A stretch of DNA of 64,000 bases from Cognaticolwellia sediminilitoris (GCA_002104535.1 NBOG01000002.1:124001-188000), one strand, 5' to 3'. Shown: positions 35,788-45,302, counted from the stretch's first letter. The notes: generated by a model from the letters alone, not told the origin. Translations and numbers: made by a program.

Positions 35788-37314
35788 CTATTGCTGACCT
35801 AATTCAACCAATACCGCTGTGTACATTTTTAAGTTTAAAATAAACTGCTCCATGGTTATAAACTCATGCTCCGAATGCCCGGTGTATTCAGTGTTGGGCA
35901 TCGACGGGCCAAAACTTACGGCATTAGGGAATAAACGTGAGTTGGTACCACCGCCAATAGCAATTGGTTTGGCATCTTTAATCCCTGTGAAGTGAGAGAA
36001 TACCGATAATAACGTGTCAATATGTGGGGCATCTTTTTGTATAAATGGGTCGCCAATATAATGTTCTAATTCAGTAACATCAGCATCGAATTTGTTGTTC
36101 CAATTAACCACAGCTTGATGAATTTCATCATTTAATTGTTGCTTAGTTTTACCTTGAGGACGACGCAAGTTAATGTTTAGCTCTATGCTAGTGTCGTGTT
36201 GTTTAATGACTGTTGGTGCAACAGTCATTGGGCCCATAAAATCATCTTTGTAGGCAATATTGCCAAATTTTTCACCTTCTAAACCCAGACCTATATTGTC
36301 GTTAATAAAGTTTACTAAAGTGCCTGGGCCATTATTTTCCCAGCGTGTACTTGATAGTAAATCAGCTAAGTAAGGAATAGCATTAACGCCATCATCGGGT
36401 TTTGAAGAATGAGCAGATTTACCCAAGGCGTTTATCGTTAACGTGCTGTCTTTTAATTCAAGGTCAAAGCTAACGCCTTGGTAATTGCGAGCTTTACGCA
36501 TAAGCCTTTGCAACAGCACAATGTTGGCATTTTCAATCGTGGCGCTGGCGTCTTCAGGAATTTGGCTACCGAAAAATCCGCCGCTAAAAGCACTGATATA
36601 AGGTGAAATAGTCGGTTTATCTTGCTTGTTAAACACTAGTTTTATAGTGCCATATCCTTTTTCAGCAGTTACTACTGGGTATTCAGCGTCAATGGTAATA
36701 TTTGTTTGCGGTAGTTCGTGGGTTTTTATATAAGCTCTTAATGGTTCCCAGTCAGACTCTTCTGCCATGTATACATATAATTCAATACGCTTATTGAGTT
36801 CAATAGCTTTATCTTTAATGGCTTTCATTGCATAAAGTGCTGTAGAGATTGGGCCTTTGTCATCTTCAGTGCCACGGCCAATTAAGCGCCCTGGCTCAGA
36901 GGTGGTATCTAGTTCAAACGGTGACTTTTTCCATTTTTGTGGATTAACCGGTTGAACATCACCGTGAGTAATAATACCTACTCGTTGTTTCTGTTTGCCG
37001 AAACCAATCACCACGACATAGCCGTCATCGCTGTAATCGAAGCCCAATGACTGTGCTTGTTTTTTCAATTCGGCTTTAAAAGCAATATGTGCAGGATTGT
37101 CGTTAGCAGAAACACCTTCTTTTGCTAATGTATTGTGTTTAACAAGCTGTCGTAAACTGTTAACCATATCATCTTGGTAGGTCGAAACAGCATAATCAGC
37201 CGTTGTTTGAGCAAAGTTACTCACTGTTGAAGTTTTTGCTTCTACTGGCAGACTGAATGATATTAACGCACAGCTAATTATAGTGGCAGATAATAGAGGG
37301 ATTATTTTAAGCAA
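35788..37314 (-). CDS. M20-family dipeptidase, exported
   Basis: 508 residues from a TTG start with GGAG upstream. Signal peptide about 1-26 (VEA-KT). Metal-site residues of the M20 family: H117 and D119 (ITHGDVQP), Asp in GRGTEDDKGP, catalytic E185-E186 (MAEESDW), D in IDAEYP, and late His in TGHSEHE. The layout matches PepV-like dipeptidases with a lid domain. It probably cleaves dipeptides in the periplasm. Confidence 0.9.
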   Translation of the reverse strand: MLKIIPLLSATIISCALISFSLPVEAKTSTVSNFAQTTADYAVSTYQDDMVNSLRQLVKHNTLAKEGVSANDNPAHIAFKAELKKQAQSLGFDYSDDGYVVVIGFGKQKQRVGIITHGDVQPVNPQKWKKSPFELDTTSEPGRLIGRGTEDDKGPISTALYAMKAIKDKAIELNKRIELYVYMAEESDWEPLRAYIKTHELPQTNITIDAEYPVVTAEKGYGTIKLVFNKQDKPTISPYISAFSGGFFGSQIPEDASATIENANIVLLQRLMRKARNYQGVSFDLELKDSTLTINALGKSAHSSKPDDGVNAIPYLADLLSSTRWENNGPGTLVNFINDNIGLGLEGEKFGNIAYKDDFMGPMTVAPTVIKQHDTSIELNINLRRPQGKTKQQLNDEIHQAVVNWNNKFDADVTELEHYIGDPFIQKDAPHIDTLLSVFSHFTGIKDAKPIAIGGGTNSRLFPNAVSFGPSMPNTEYTGHSEHEFITMEQFILNLKMYTAVLVELGQQ

Positions 37315-37621
37315 AAGGGACTCCAGTGATTAGCGATCTTTAAATTCGAGACTATATTAACGTATGTTAAATTGATGTGACATACTTCTGACACTTAACT
37401 TATCTATTTGTTTCGTTTGTTTTATTAAAATGTTTGGCAATATCACCTCACTGTTAGCGCGTTATGAGAAAATAACAATTTTATACTAAAATAATATTGT
37501 GCTATTAGTTGCTGATAAGGCATGCTTGATAACAAGTTTTACTTACGTGAAGAGCCATCGACCTTTTCAATGAATTTGCTCGTATATACTCTTCACATTA
37601 TTTACTGAAAAAGGACATTAC
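37315..37621. other. Divergent promoter region
   Basis: 307 bp between the divergent dipeptidase and VOC genes. No gene or repeat seen. Confidence 0.5.
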
Positions 37622-38005
37622 ATGTTTAGTCATATCATGATCGGCGCGAACGACGTGCACGAGTCTAAAAAATTCTACGATGCTATTTTAGGTGAACTTG
37701 GCCATAAGCCTGGTGTTATTGATGAAAAAGGACGTTGTTTCTATTTTACCGATAACGGTATTTTTGCACTAACTAAGCCAATTAATGGCGAAAAAGCAGG
37801 CCATGGTAATGGCAGTACTGTCGGTTTTGCTGCTAGTTCGCCGGCACTAGCTGATGCCTGGCATGCTGCAGGTGTGGCTAATGGCGGCGAAAGTTGTGAA
37901 GACGCGCCTGGTGTAAGAAAAAGTCCATTAGGTGAGCTTTACCTGGCTTACCTTCGGGACCCATCAGGAAATAAAGTTTGTGCGCTACACCGTGTAGCAA
38001 CATAA
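37622..38005 (+). CDS. VOC-family (glyoxalase-like) protein
   Basis: 127 residues, one vicinal-oxygen-chelate domain built of two beta-alpha-beta3 halves: it starts FSHIMIGANDVHESKKFYDAIL and ends YLAYLRDPSGNKVCALHR. Metal-ligand-like His and Glu residues are present (H4, E near LGELYLAY), so it may be an enzyme rather than only a binder. The reaction is unknown. AAGGACATTAC precedes ATG; a strong terminator follows. Confidence 0.88.
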   Translation: MFSHIMIGANDVHESKKFYDAILGELGHKPGVIDEKGRCFYFTDNGIFALTKPINGEKAGHGNGSTVGFAASSPALADAWHAAGVANGGESCEDAPGVRKSPLGELYLAYLRDPSGNKVCALHRVAT

Positions 38006-38040
38006 ATACGTCGAATTTAAATTGAACCGCGAGAATATTA

Positions 38041-38073
38041 ATGGCTAAGTGCGCAACACTTAGCCATTTTTTT
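38041..38073 (+). terminator. Rho-independent terminator after the VOC gene
   Basis: ATGGCTAAGTG (38041-38051) and CACTTAGCCAT (38057-38067) pair perfectly, followed by a T run to 38073. Confidence 0.93.
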
Positions 38074-38144
38074 AACTATAGTAAAAATAGCTAAACTTAT
38101 TATCTTGGCTAGCGATAATAAAAGTATTTGATAGGAGTAATATT

Positions 38145-39542
38145 ATGCAAGATTATCGCAATGAAAGTGATTCATTCGGTGAATTACAAGTGCCCAGTAA
38201 TAAGTACTATGGCGCGCAAACCGCACGTTCATTAATAAATTTCGCTATTGGTGAAGAGGTGATGCCAAAACCACTGATCAGAGCGCTCGGTATGGTGAAA
38301 AAATCAGCTGCACAAGTCAATATGGATTTAGGTTTGCTAGCACCAGCACTTGCAAAAGTAATTATGTTAGCAGCTGAAGAAGTTATGGCTGGTGAGCTTG
38401 ATCAGCATTTTCCATTGTCAGTTTGGCAAACAGGCTCTGGTACACAGAGTAATATGAACTGTAATGAAGTGATTTCAAATCGCGCAATAGAATTACTCGG
38501 TGGTGATATCGGTAGTAAAACACCTGTGCACCCTAATGATCACTGTAATATGGGACAGTCGTCAAACGACACTTTCCCAACCGCTATGCATATTGCTGCC
38601 GTGGAACAAATCACTGAAAAATTGCTCCCTAGTTTAAGAGAATTTGGTTCGGCGTTAGCCGAAAAGTCTCAAGAATTTTCCTCGTTAGTTAAAATTGGTC
38701 GAACACATATGCAAGACGCCACGCCATTAACTTTGGGTCAGGAATTTTCTGGATATCATGCTCAAATAGAGCATGCTATACGTCGAGCAGAAGCAGTTCT
38801 CCCTGCATTGTACCCACTTGCACAAGGAGGAACAGCCGTTGGTACGGGCCTTAATACGCCGCAAGGATTTGATGTTAAGTTTGCCGAGCAAGTAGCTAAA
38901 ATAACCAATTTACCGTTCAAAACGGCAGAAAATAAGTTTGAAGCATTGGCAGCCCATGACGCAATAGTAGAAGCGAGCGGGGCACTAAATACTATTGCTG
39001 TTAGTGTGATGAAAATTGCTAATGATATACGCTTGTTAGGCTCTGGCCCTCGCTGTGGTATTGGTGAAATTAGTTTACCGGAAAATGAACCCGGCTCTTC
39101 AATAATGCCAGGTAAAGTAAACCCGACACAATGTGAAGCATTAACCATGATTGCAGCACAAGTTATGGGTAATCATGTCACGATTACAGTAGCGGGCTCG
39201 AATGGGCACTTTGAGCTGAATGTATTCAAACCTGTGATGATATATAACCTATTACAATCGATTCGTTTGCTGGCAGATGGCTGTCAAAGTTTTACCGAGC
39301 GGTGTGTTAGAGGAATAACCGCGAATGAAGCCAGAATTACCCAATTACGTGACGAGTCATTAATGTTGGTGACAGCATTAAACCCACATATTGGTTATGA
39401 CAATGCCGCTAAAATTGCCAAAAAAGCCCATCAAGATGGGTTAACATTATTAGCAGCGGCGCTTGAGCTGAAGTTGCTGACGAAAGCACAGTTTAATGAG
39501 TGGGTAGTAGCAGAAAATATGATTGGAAAAAAATCGCTTTAA
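38145..39542 (+). CDS. fumC: Class II fumarate hydratase
   Basis: 465 residues, the normal length. Interconverts fumarate and malate in the TCA cycle as an iron-independent tetramer. Signature [15 protein letters not shown], catalytic His in [10 protein letters not shown], and substrate contacts in GSGTQSNMN and [20 protein letters not shown] precedes the ATG. Single gene. The iron-free isozyme is often induced in oxidative stress or iron limitation; no such site is visible here. Confidence 0.96.
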   Translation: MQDYRNESDSFGELQVPSNKYYGAQTARSLINFAIGEEVMPKPLIRALGMVKKSAAQVNMDLGLLAPALAKVIMLAAEEVMAGELDQHFPLSVWQTGSGTQSNMNCNEVISNRAIELLGGDIGSKTPVHPNDHCNMGQSSNDTFPTAMHIAAVEQITEKLLPSLREFGSALAEKSQEFSSLVKIGRTHMQDATPLTLGQEFSGYHAQIEHAIRRAEAVLPALYPLAQGGTAVGTGLNTPQGFDVKFAEQVAKITNLPFKTAENKFEALAAHDAIVEASGALNTIAVSVMKIANDIRLLGSGPRCGIGEISLPENEPGSSIMPGKVNPTQCEALTMIAAQVMGNHVTITVAGSNGHFELNVFKPVMIYNLLQSIRLLADGCQSFTERCVRGITANEARITQLRDESLMLVTALNPHIGYDNAAKIAKKAHQDGLTLLAAALELKLLTKAQFNEWVVAENMIGKKSL

Positions 39543-39644
39543 ATTGTAGTTGATCACCGATGGCTACTTTAAAGCGTGCTTGAGAACTATTAGAGCTGAG
39601 TTAACTTTGCACTGTATGCTCGAACGTGTCGTTTGGGCATTGAA

Positions 39645-40049
39645 TTATGTATATTTAAAGCTTAACAACACCGCTTTAGCTTTTCCTGGCATTAATTTCA
39701 TTGAGGTTGATGATGACAAAAAGTCAGAAAAGCCATCTGGTTCACCTGTTGATACATCTTTGAAACCCATAGACCAATCAGCGAATTCTCGTTGCTTTAT
39801 ATCTTCTTTTAAAACCAAAGTGACACGCGTGTGGCTTTCATCGCGAGAGATATTGGTAAATAATTGCTTAATTGCACTTTTCTCACCTTCGATGACTTGC
39901 ATGAAATCACCATCTTTATAAAGCAATAAGCCAGTAATGTTATTTTTTTTGTTGGCTTCACGTGCAACCGTCAGTAAATCGTTTAACTGTTGTTCGTTAA
40001 ATTTATTTTCTGTAGAACTAACATAAATAAGTTGTATTAATTGTTCCAT
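39645..40049 (-). CDS. Stand-alone BLUF-domain blue-light sensor
   Basis: 134 residues, essentially only a BLUF domain that binds FAD and reports blue light. Photocycle residues are all present: Y9 (LIYVSS), N33 (AREAN), Q51 (DFMQVIEG), and W92 with M94 (DWSMGF). No output domain is fused, so the signal must pass to a partner protein. Very strong ribosome site (AAGGAGG). No light-linked gene is adjacent; fumC is convergent. Confidence 0.93.
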   Translation of the reverse strand: MEQLIQLIYVSSTENKFNEQQLNDLLTVAREANKKNNITGLLLYKDGDFMQVIEGEKSAIKQLFTNISRDESHTRVTLVLKEDIKQREFADWSMGFKDVSTGEPDGFSDFLSSSTSMKLMPGKAKAVLLSFKYT

Positions 40050-40311
40050 ACACCCTCCTTCGCGCTTGGTGGTATTTAAAACTTAAAAATTATAAAACAT
40101 CAATATTATCAAACTTAACCACTATGACTTAACAGCACTTGTGATTAAGTTGTCCATTTAAATTTATAACAAAACTGATAAATTACCATTAAAAATGATA
40201 AATATAATTACTTGAAATTAAGTGATGAAAACTTTGTAATTTGCGGCGAGTGCAGTGAATACTATTATATATTTTGCACCCTGGGTTTAAATGGGCATTC
40301 AAGCTAAAAGC

Positions 40312-41010
40312 TTAATCTGTTAAAGTGTCGGCATCAAAATCTGCAAAACTATTAAACTTGATAATGGCCTTGAGCTCTTCACCATACTCACTACCTTTTT
40401 CTGAATACTTATCTAACTTGGTTACTAAAACATAAGGATCGTCTGTTTTCATGGTCGCTTTTCTAAACGCCTTAAAAGCATGACCACGTGCCAAGGTTCG
40501 ATAATAGTCATAAACAGACTCTTCAATAGAAGAATATTCTCGTACCCATATAGTTTTATTACCGCGTTTTTTTAACGCCGCTATACGTGGTTCGTCTTCA
40601 TCAAATGACCAAACACCAAAAATATTGTTAGCTTCTAAAAAAAATCGTGAAGTAGCCCAAGAACTTTCCATCGCAGCCTGTGCTATAGCAATACTTTTTG
40701 GATGAGGCTTAAGTGCCATTAACAGCTCTTCATTGTTTGCTGCTCGATATTCTACTTTTAATTCTTCAATATCATCGTTAGTTCCACCACTGTCTATAAT
40801 GGCTTTAACGTCTAAGTATTGCGTCATCAGATCGTCATAAACATGATCGACAGCAGGAGTTATCAGCGTTATAAAACGTGCTTTCTTTTCTTGCACTGTC
40901 ATTGGTGGCAATTCCACCTTTTTGTTCGAAATGTAGTAAGTAATAGAGCTTATAATTGCCAGTAAAATAATACCGACAATAATTTTTGTTTGATTTGAAG
41001 ATAACTGCAT
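40312..41010 (-). CDS. Bax-like glucosaminidase-domain protein, membrane-anchored
   Basis: 232 residues. One N-terminal membrane helix (about 9-26), then a glucosaminidase/FlgJ-type domain from about 100: AIAQAAMESSWATSRFFLEANNIFGVW, with the likely catalytic Glu in AMESSW, and VYDYYRTLARG. Such proteins cleave peptidoglycan between GlcNAc and MurNAc. AGGAAA lies upstream of ATG. The upstream region abuts the left repeat of the ssrA island. Confidence 0.88.
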   Translation of the reverse strand: MQLSSNQTKIIVGIILLAIISSITYYISNKKVELPPMTVQEKKARFITLITPAVDHVYDDLMTQYLDVKAIIDSGGTNDDIEELKVEYRAANNEELLMALKPHPKSIAIAQAAMESSWATSRFFLEANNIFGVWSFDEDEPRIAALKKRGNKTIWVREYSSIEESVYDYYRTLARGHAFKAFRKATMKTDDPYVLVTKLDKYSEKGSEYGEELKAIIKFNSFADFDADTLTD

Positions 41011-41085
41011 TGAGCAAGTTTCCTATTGATTTGGTGAGGGTAAGGATAACACATAAGAAGTTTTGGATTTATAAGCAATTAAGTA

Positions 41086-41233
41086 GGGTCAGGTACACAT
41101 TAAGTTTCAGACATAAAAAAACCGCGATTAAGCGGTTTTTTTTCGCAGCTTGTAAACAAGCTACGGCCAAATCTAAAAGTTACTAGGTATAACTAATAGA
41201 TTAAAAACGGTCTTTATTTTGGTGGAGCGGGGG
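41086..41233. repeat. Left 148-bp direct repeat of the ssrA island (attachment-site-like)
   Basis: Matches 44088-44235 with four mismatches. It contains GGGTCAGGTACACA, a copy of the ssrA terminator hairpin (41115-41143) and TGGTGGAGC followed by five G, the last bases of tmRNA read in reverse. Identity stops inside the tmRNA T-arm. Confidence 0.9.
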
Positions 41234-41504
41234 TCGTTTGAATCAAGATGTTAATAGGTTGATTATTAATGTTTATTTATCTTGTGTGTTTTTGTGGTGT
41301 AGTCACTGGTGTAGTTTAAATGTGAAGTGATATCAATTAACCAGTTTATTTCGACAAGGTAATTTTACACTTACAATTTTATTAAAATTTAAATTGGATA
41401 TTTTTATTTGAGAAATATGGTGTAACAATACGGGGATTTGTAAGCGGTAAGATTTTATACTTACCCCTTTATTTACACTAAATGAATGTTATAACTTTTC
41501 AAAA
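41234..41504. other. Island left end, gene-free
   Basis: 271 AT-rich bp between the left repeat and the phosphatase gene end. No integrase or fragment of one could be read in any frame. Confidence 0.5.
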
Positions 41505-42218
41505 TTAATCGATAGCTTGAAATGCGACAACGCTATAATCATCATGTATTTTTTTACTTTCAATATCACTCTTAATTTGTGAAAGGTAATGTTCTAAGTC
41601 TTTGGACTTGAGTAAGATATCACGAAGCTCAATTTTAGAAATAAGGGAATAAGCACCATCTGATAAAAAGAGTAATCGATCATTGTTAATTATGTTAAAA
41701 ACAAAAGTCTGAAGCTCAAAATCTCTATTTGGAGTTAGAACTGATAGTAAAACATTACGTCTATGATAATTTTTAGCTCTACTTTTACTTAATATCCCAT
41801 CATCAAGAAGCTTTTGAACTTCCGTTTGATCTTTTGTTTTAGCGACAATCCCGTTACTTCTGAGATGATACAACCTAGTATCCCCCACGTGCCCTACAGT
41901 AACCTCGTTACCTTGAATAATAGCAACAGTTAACGTTGTCCCCATTTCACTTAACTCTGGAGATTGCTTAGCTTTGTCTATTAGGGCTTCTTTTACTCTT
42001 TGAAAAAGCAATGGCACATATAAATTAGATAAGTCGACTTCTTGCGATATAGTGTTGATAGCCAAGTTTGAAGCAATCTCACCTCCACTTTTGCCTCCCA
42101 TACCGTCAGCGATAGCTATTACCATTGCACCATTATCAATATTTTTTATTAAAAATGCATCTTGGTTTGCTTTCCCTCTACCAGCTTCAGAAAAAGCTTT
42201 AGCGTAATAATTTATCAT
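41505..42218 (-). CDS. PP2C-family Ser/Thr protein phosphatase
   Basis: 237 residues, one PP2C catalytic domain with no membrane part. Metal and catalytic motifs are complete: D20 (NQDAF), D38-G39 (IADGMGG), GTTLTVAI, D113 (VGHVGDTRLY), D187 (LSDG) and D226/D227 (DDYSVVAF). It should remove phosphate from Ser/Thr, most likely reversing the kinase encoded just upstream: its ATG overlaps the kinase TGA by four bases, so the two are coupled. The pair fills a small island at ssrA. Related pairs occur with type VI secretion and in defence loci, but neither set of partner genes is present. Confidence 0.94.
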   Translation of the reverse strand: MINYYAKAFSEAGRGKANQDAFLIKNIDNGAMVIAIADGMGGKSGGEIASNLAINTISQEVDLSNLYVPLLFQRVKEALIDKAKQSPELSEMGTTLTVAIIQGNEVTVGHVGDTRLYHLRSNGIVAKTKDQTEVQKLLDDGILSKSRAKNYHRRNVLLSVLTPNRDFELQTFVFNIINNDRLLFLSDGAYSLISKIELRDILLKSKDLEHYLSQIKSDIESKKIHDDYSVVAFQAID

Positions 42219-43531
42219 ATTAGCTCTTGAAGTTTAGGGTGAAGAAATGTGATATTTATACCTATAGACCTACATAGATGTTCAACTTGACGTTTGAAGG
42301 GAATCGATTGAACATCCAATTCGATTTTAATTCTCTCAGCTAATTCGTTAGAAATATCATTGTTCATCATATTCGCTGCTTTTCTTTCTACATACCAGCG
42401 GTTATGAGATGTTCCCATATATAAAAGGGCAATAGCTATTTGAGATTTCAAACCTAAGTCAGCACCTTGATATAACCTTTCTGCTTTACTGGCTAAGACA
42501 TCACAGTAGTCAAAATCATATGAATTACCCATGATACTTTCTACAAAATATACGCCCATAGCAGCTAATAAATCGGGTGAACTAGCTTCTAATGAGTCTA
42601 TGTGTTCTAAAGATATCGCTGCAACAATATTATCAACTCCAACTTTATCAGATACATTTCGATCTATTTGTATGAACACCTGATCCCACTGATCATCGGA
42701 TAGAGAATTATTAGCCCTTAATGTGTTAACAACTCCTTCTTCATTAGGTGAAGTAAAAGTGACATCTGCGGTATTTAAAACTTGATATAATTCATCTCTA
42801 AGTAACGATACACTTTTATAACGCCTTATTGGAAGGCGCTTAGTGCACTTTTCAACAATTTTACCTAGATCTCCACTTACTGTAAGTTCAGTATAGGGAA
42901 CTCGCTGAGCTGAATTGCCAAAAATATCATGTAAAATAGCACCAAATGCATAAATATCTACACTTGAAGTGGCTCTACGAAAATTTCCTATAAGTTCGGG
43001 TGCAGCATAGTTTTCTGTTCCACCATTAGCATTAGTACCAGTTAAAGTTGATGATTCACTATTAGGTGCACACATTAGACCAAAATCAGATATAGCATAC
43101 CTGAATGTGCCTTGATCATTAAAGCGTAAAACATTTGCAGGTTTTAAATCTCGATGTACAAAACCTTTGCTATGGAGGAACTCCAAACCAGCAAGGATAT
43201 CGAAAAGGGCTGTGTGTAAATTTTTACCAAGAGTAGGGTCTATATTTAGCTCATCTCTAAGGGTACATTCAGCTAATGGCATAATAAATCGAGGTGGATT
43301 TTCACCTAGGAAATCATCTAATATCTCTACAACATTTGGATGTATGATCGTTTTTTGATATTTGACTTCCCGTATAAATCTACGTTTTAAATGTTCATCA
43401 CCTACAGCTTGGATTAATTTTGGTAACGGTTCGTATGTTTTTTGAGCAAACCTAGTGCTTGAGCTATCAGTGACAATGTCAACACGAGCAAAACCTCCGT
43501 TCCCAATATTTTTTTCAAACTTATAAGTCAT
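42215..43531 (-). CDS. Ser/Thr protein kinase with a helical C-terminal domain
   Basis: 438 residues from ATG at 43531; the longest reading adds 25 residues with a Phe/Lys-rich, unlikely start. Kinase domain about 1-255: glycine loop GNGGFARV (10-17), K31, E55, HRDLKPAN (126-133), DFG (149-151) and APE (177-179), so it should be active. Residues 260-438 are a mainly helical domain I do not recognise (DDQWDQVFIQIDRNV, then SPDLLAAMGVYFVESI). No membrane helix, unlike many PknB-type kinases. First gene of the kinase-phosphatase pair. The helical domain may sense the trigger or recruit the target. Confidence 0.93.
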   Translation of the reverse strand: MTYKFEKNIGNGGFARVDIVTDSSSTRFAQKTYEPLPKLIQAVGDEHLKRRFIREVKYQKTIIHPNVVEILDDFLGENPPRFIMPLAECTLRDELNIDPTLGKNLHTALFDILAGLEFLHSKGFVHRDLKPANVLRFNDQGTFRYAISDFGLMCAPNSESSTLTGTNANGGTENYAAPELIGNFRRATSSVDIYAFGAILHDIFGNSAQRVPYTELTVSGDLGKIVEKCTKRLPIRRYKSVSLLRDELYQVLNTADVTFTSPNEEGVVNTLRANNSLSDDQWDQVFIQIDRNVSDKVGVDNIVAAISLEHIDSLEASSPDLLAAMGVYFVESIMGNSYDFDYCDVLASKAERLYQGADLGLKSQIAIALLYMGTSHNRWYVERKAANMMNNDISNELAERIKIELDVQSIPFKRQVEHLCRSIGINITFLHPKLQELI

Positions 43532-44033
43532 AATAATTAACTTTGAACACCTAAACTTTTTAAAAAAATATTCTAACATTAATGAAGATAAAGAGTAGTA
43601 GTTCATTCAATTTTTAAATAAATTAAGCCAATAAATGCAACATGATTCAACTTATATACTATCTGCAAATGTAACTAGACTAGCTGTAGCGAAAACATGA
43701 AAAATATCTCACTTAAACTATATTATTAAATTGTACGCCGATACACTTTGTTCATGCCGTGATTCTTTCTAAGTAATTTTAATACGTTTTTTAGAGTGCA
43801 ATGTAATAGGACTTTGTTAATCAATAGGTACTGTGTTTTGCTATTTCAATAAACCACCTGAACTAAGTACAGAGTCATGTTAAGTCTTCTATAATTCTCT
43901 TTATTGAGTAATAACAATTATATTGAACCACTTAACTGGTCACAGCATTGTGATAGTTTTATTTTTATTTGAGTTTATACATACCGCGATTCAGCGCACC
44001 TGCATGTACGAATACTAGGGGGAAGAACCTATT
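43532..44033. other. Long leader/promoter region of the kinase operon
   Basis: About 500 AT-rich bp upstream of the kinase with no ORF. It could hold a promoter, a small RNA or decayed sequence; nothing definite is seen. Confidence 0.45.
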
Positions 44034-44106
44034 GGATTTAATAGGGTCAGGTACACATTTAGATTTAATAGGGTCATAGATTTAATTGGGTCAGGTACAC
44101 ATTTAA
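44034..44106 (+). repeat. Clustered GGGTCAGGTACACATTTA repeats
   Basis: Two full copies (44044-44061, and 44088 onward) and a partial one (44071) separated by GATTTAAT words. Related words occur at 41086 and 30139. They resemble repeats spread by REP-associated Y1 transposases, but no transposase is present. Confidence 0.7.
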
Positions 44107-44235
44107 TTTCAGACATAAAAAAACCGCGATGAAGCGGTTTTTTTTCGCAGCTTGTAAACAAGCTACGGCCAAATCTAAAAGTTACTAGGTATAACTAATG
44201 GATTAAAAACGGTCTTTATTTTGGTGGAGCGGGGG
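44088..44235. repeat. Right 148-bp direct repeat of the ssrA island
   Basis: Overlaps the ssrA 3' end and its terminator; 4 mismatches to 41086-41233. With that copy it brackets the kinase-phosphatase island. Confidence 0.9.
44117..44145 (-). terminator. ssrA terminator
   Basis: AAAACCGC (44120-44127) and GCGGTTTT (44134-44141). The hairpin has A/T runs on both sides and is duplicated at 41115-41143. Confidence 0.88.
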
Positions 44236-44571
44236 GGAATCGAACCCCCGTCCAAAAAACCTACATCCTCGGTACTACATGCTTAGTCGATTATTTGTTT
44301 AACCAATTGGACGCCAACCGACAGGCTTCGTCATGGTGAGCTTAATACTATTTCGCGGTTCAGCCTTAAGCGTGCTTCCCTCGCTATCCTATTTGGGGTG
44401 ACCATCGATCCTCTAAACAATAGGAGAATTTTTGAGGCGATGGCTAGCCTAAGCGGCTAGTGCGAACGTTTCGTCGTTTGCAATTATAGTTTTGCGGCTT
44501 TTTACGAGGCCAACCGCCCCTCGGCATGCACCTTGGGTTTCGTGAATCTTGTCGAATCCTAGATCCGCCCC
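44222..44571 (-). ncRNA. ssrA: tmRNA (transfer-messenger RNA)
   Basis: 350 nt, one-piece form. The 5' end GGGGCGG pairs with CCGCTCC before ACCA at the 3' end (seven pairs, one G-U). GGATTCGAC and the T-arm GGTTCGATTCC are present. The reading frame for the tag lies at 44481-44449 on this strand: GCA AAC GAC GAA ACG TTC GCA CTA GCC GCT TAG, giving ANDETFALAA. It rescues stalled ribosomes with SmpB, whose gene lies 94 bp upstream. CCA is encoded. The 3' end is the boundary of a genomic island. Confidence 0.97.
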
Positions 44572-44665
44572 AAAGTTTTACTCTTTTTCTATAAGCTAAT
44601 ATTAGCCTATAAAACGTATTGTACAGCGCTTAGTTTAAATAGACAACGTGGTATTTTTTAATCAG

Positions 44666-45151
44666 TTATCTCTCTAAGTTTTTATTTTTCATGATACGGC
44701 CCTTATCAACAGCCCATTCACGGTCTTTAATATCAGCGCGTTTGTCGTGATCTTTCTTACCTTTACCAAGATAAAACTCTAGCTTTACCCAACAGGCTTT
44801 CCAATACATTGCGGTTGCAATGAGTGAATAGCCTTCGCGGTCAACTGCACCAGAGAGTACATCGAGCTCGCGACGGTTTAGCAGTAGCTTACGTGAACGG
44901 TTCGGGTCACACACAACATGGCTAGATGCTGCATTCAAAGGCATAATTTCAGCGCCGACTAAATAAGCTTCACGGTCTTTAACAAAAACATAACAGTCAG
45001 AGATATTAACTTTACCGCTGCGTATACTTTTAATTTCCCAACCTTGTAAGCTCATTCCTGCTTCAAACTTGTCAGTTAAGTTATAATTGTGACGCGCTTT
45101 TTTATTCAGGGCTATGGTATTACTGCTTGATGATTTCTTTTTCTTTGCCAT
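44666..45151 (-). CDS. smpB: SsrA-binding protein
   Basis: 161 residues from ATG at 45151 (GGAAATATA upstream), the usual start MAKKKK; the longer reading to 45196 is unlikely. The OB-fold signature [27 protein letters not shown] and the basic C-terminal tail are present. SmpB carries charged tmRNA into stalled ribosomes. It lies next to ssrA on the same strand and is divergent from ratA, the common gammaproteobacterial order. Confidence 0.97.
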   Translation of the reverse strand: MAKKKKSSSSNTIALNKKARHNYNLTDKFEAGMSLQGWEIKSIRSGKVNISDCYVFVKDREAYLVGAEIMPLNAASSHVVCDPNRSRKLLLNRRELDVLSGAVDREGYSLIATAMYWKACWVKLEFYLGKGKKDHDKRADIKDREWAVDKGRIMKNKNLER

Positions 45152-45302
45152 TATATTTCCATTCTGTTTACTACCAAAAATAGCAATCGCCAACATTATA
45201 CGGAGTATTGTTGTTATTTAAATGGCTTATTTATCATTTTTGACAATAATGTGTTTTTTAAAGATATTTGTTATGATAGCGCCCTTGATAATTGGAGGGT
45301 AA

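Noticed and set aside
39550-39921. 123-residue plus-strand ORF after fumC
   Set aside because: Mostly antisense to the BLUF gene, which has all family residues and a strong ribosome site.
41219-41233. tRNA or second tmRNA end
   Set aside because: Only the last ~14 bases of tmRNA are present; it is an attachment-site remnant, not a gene.
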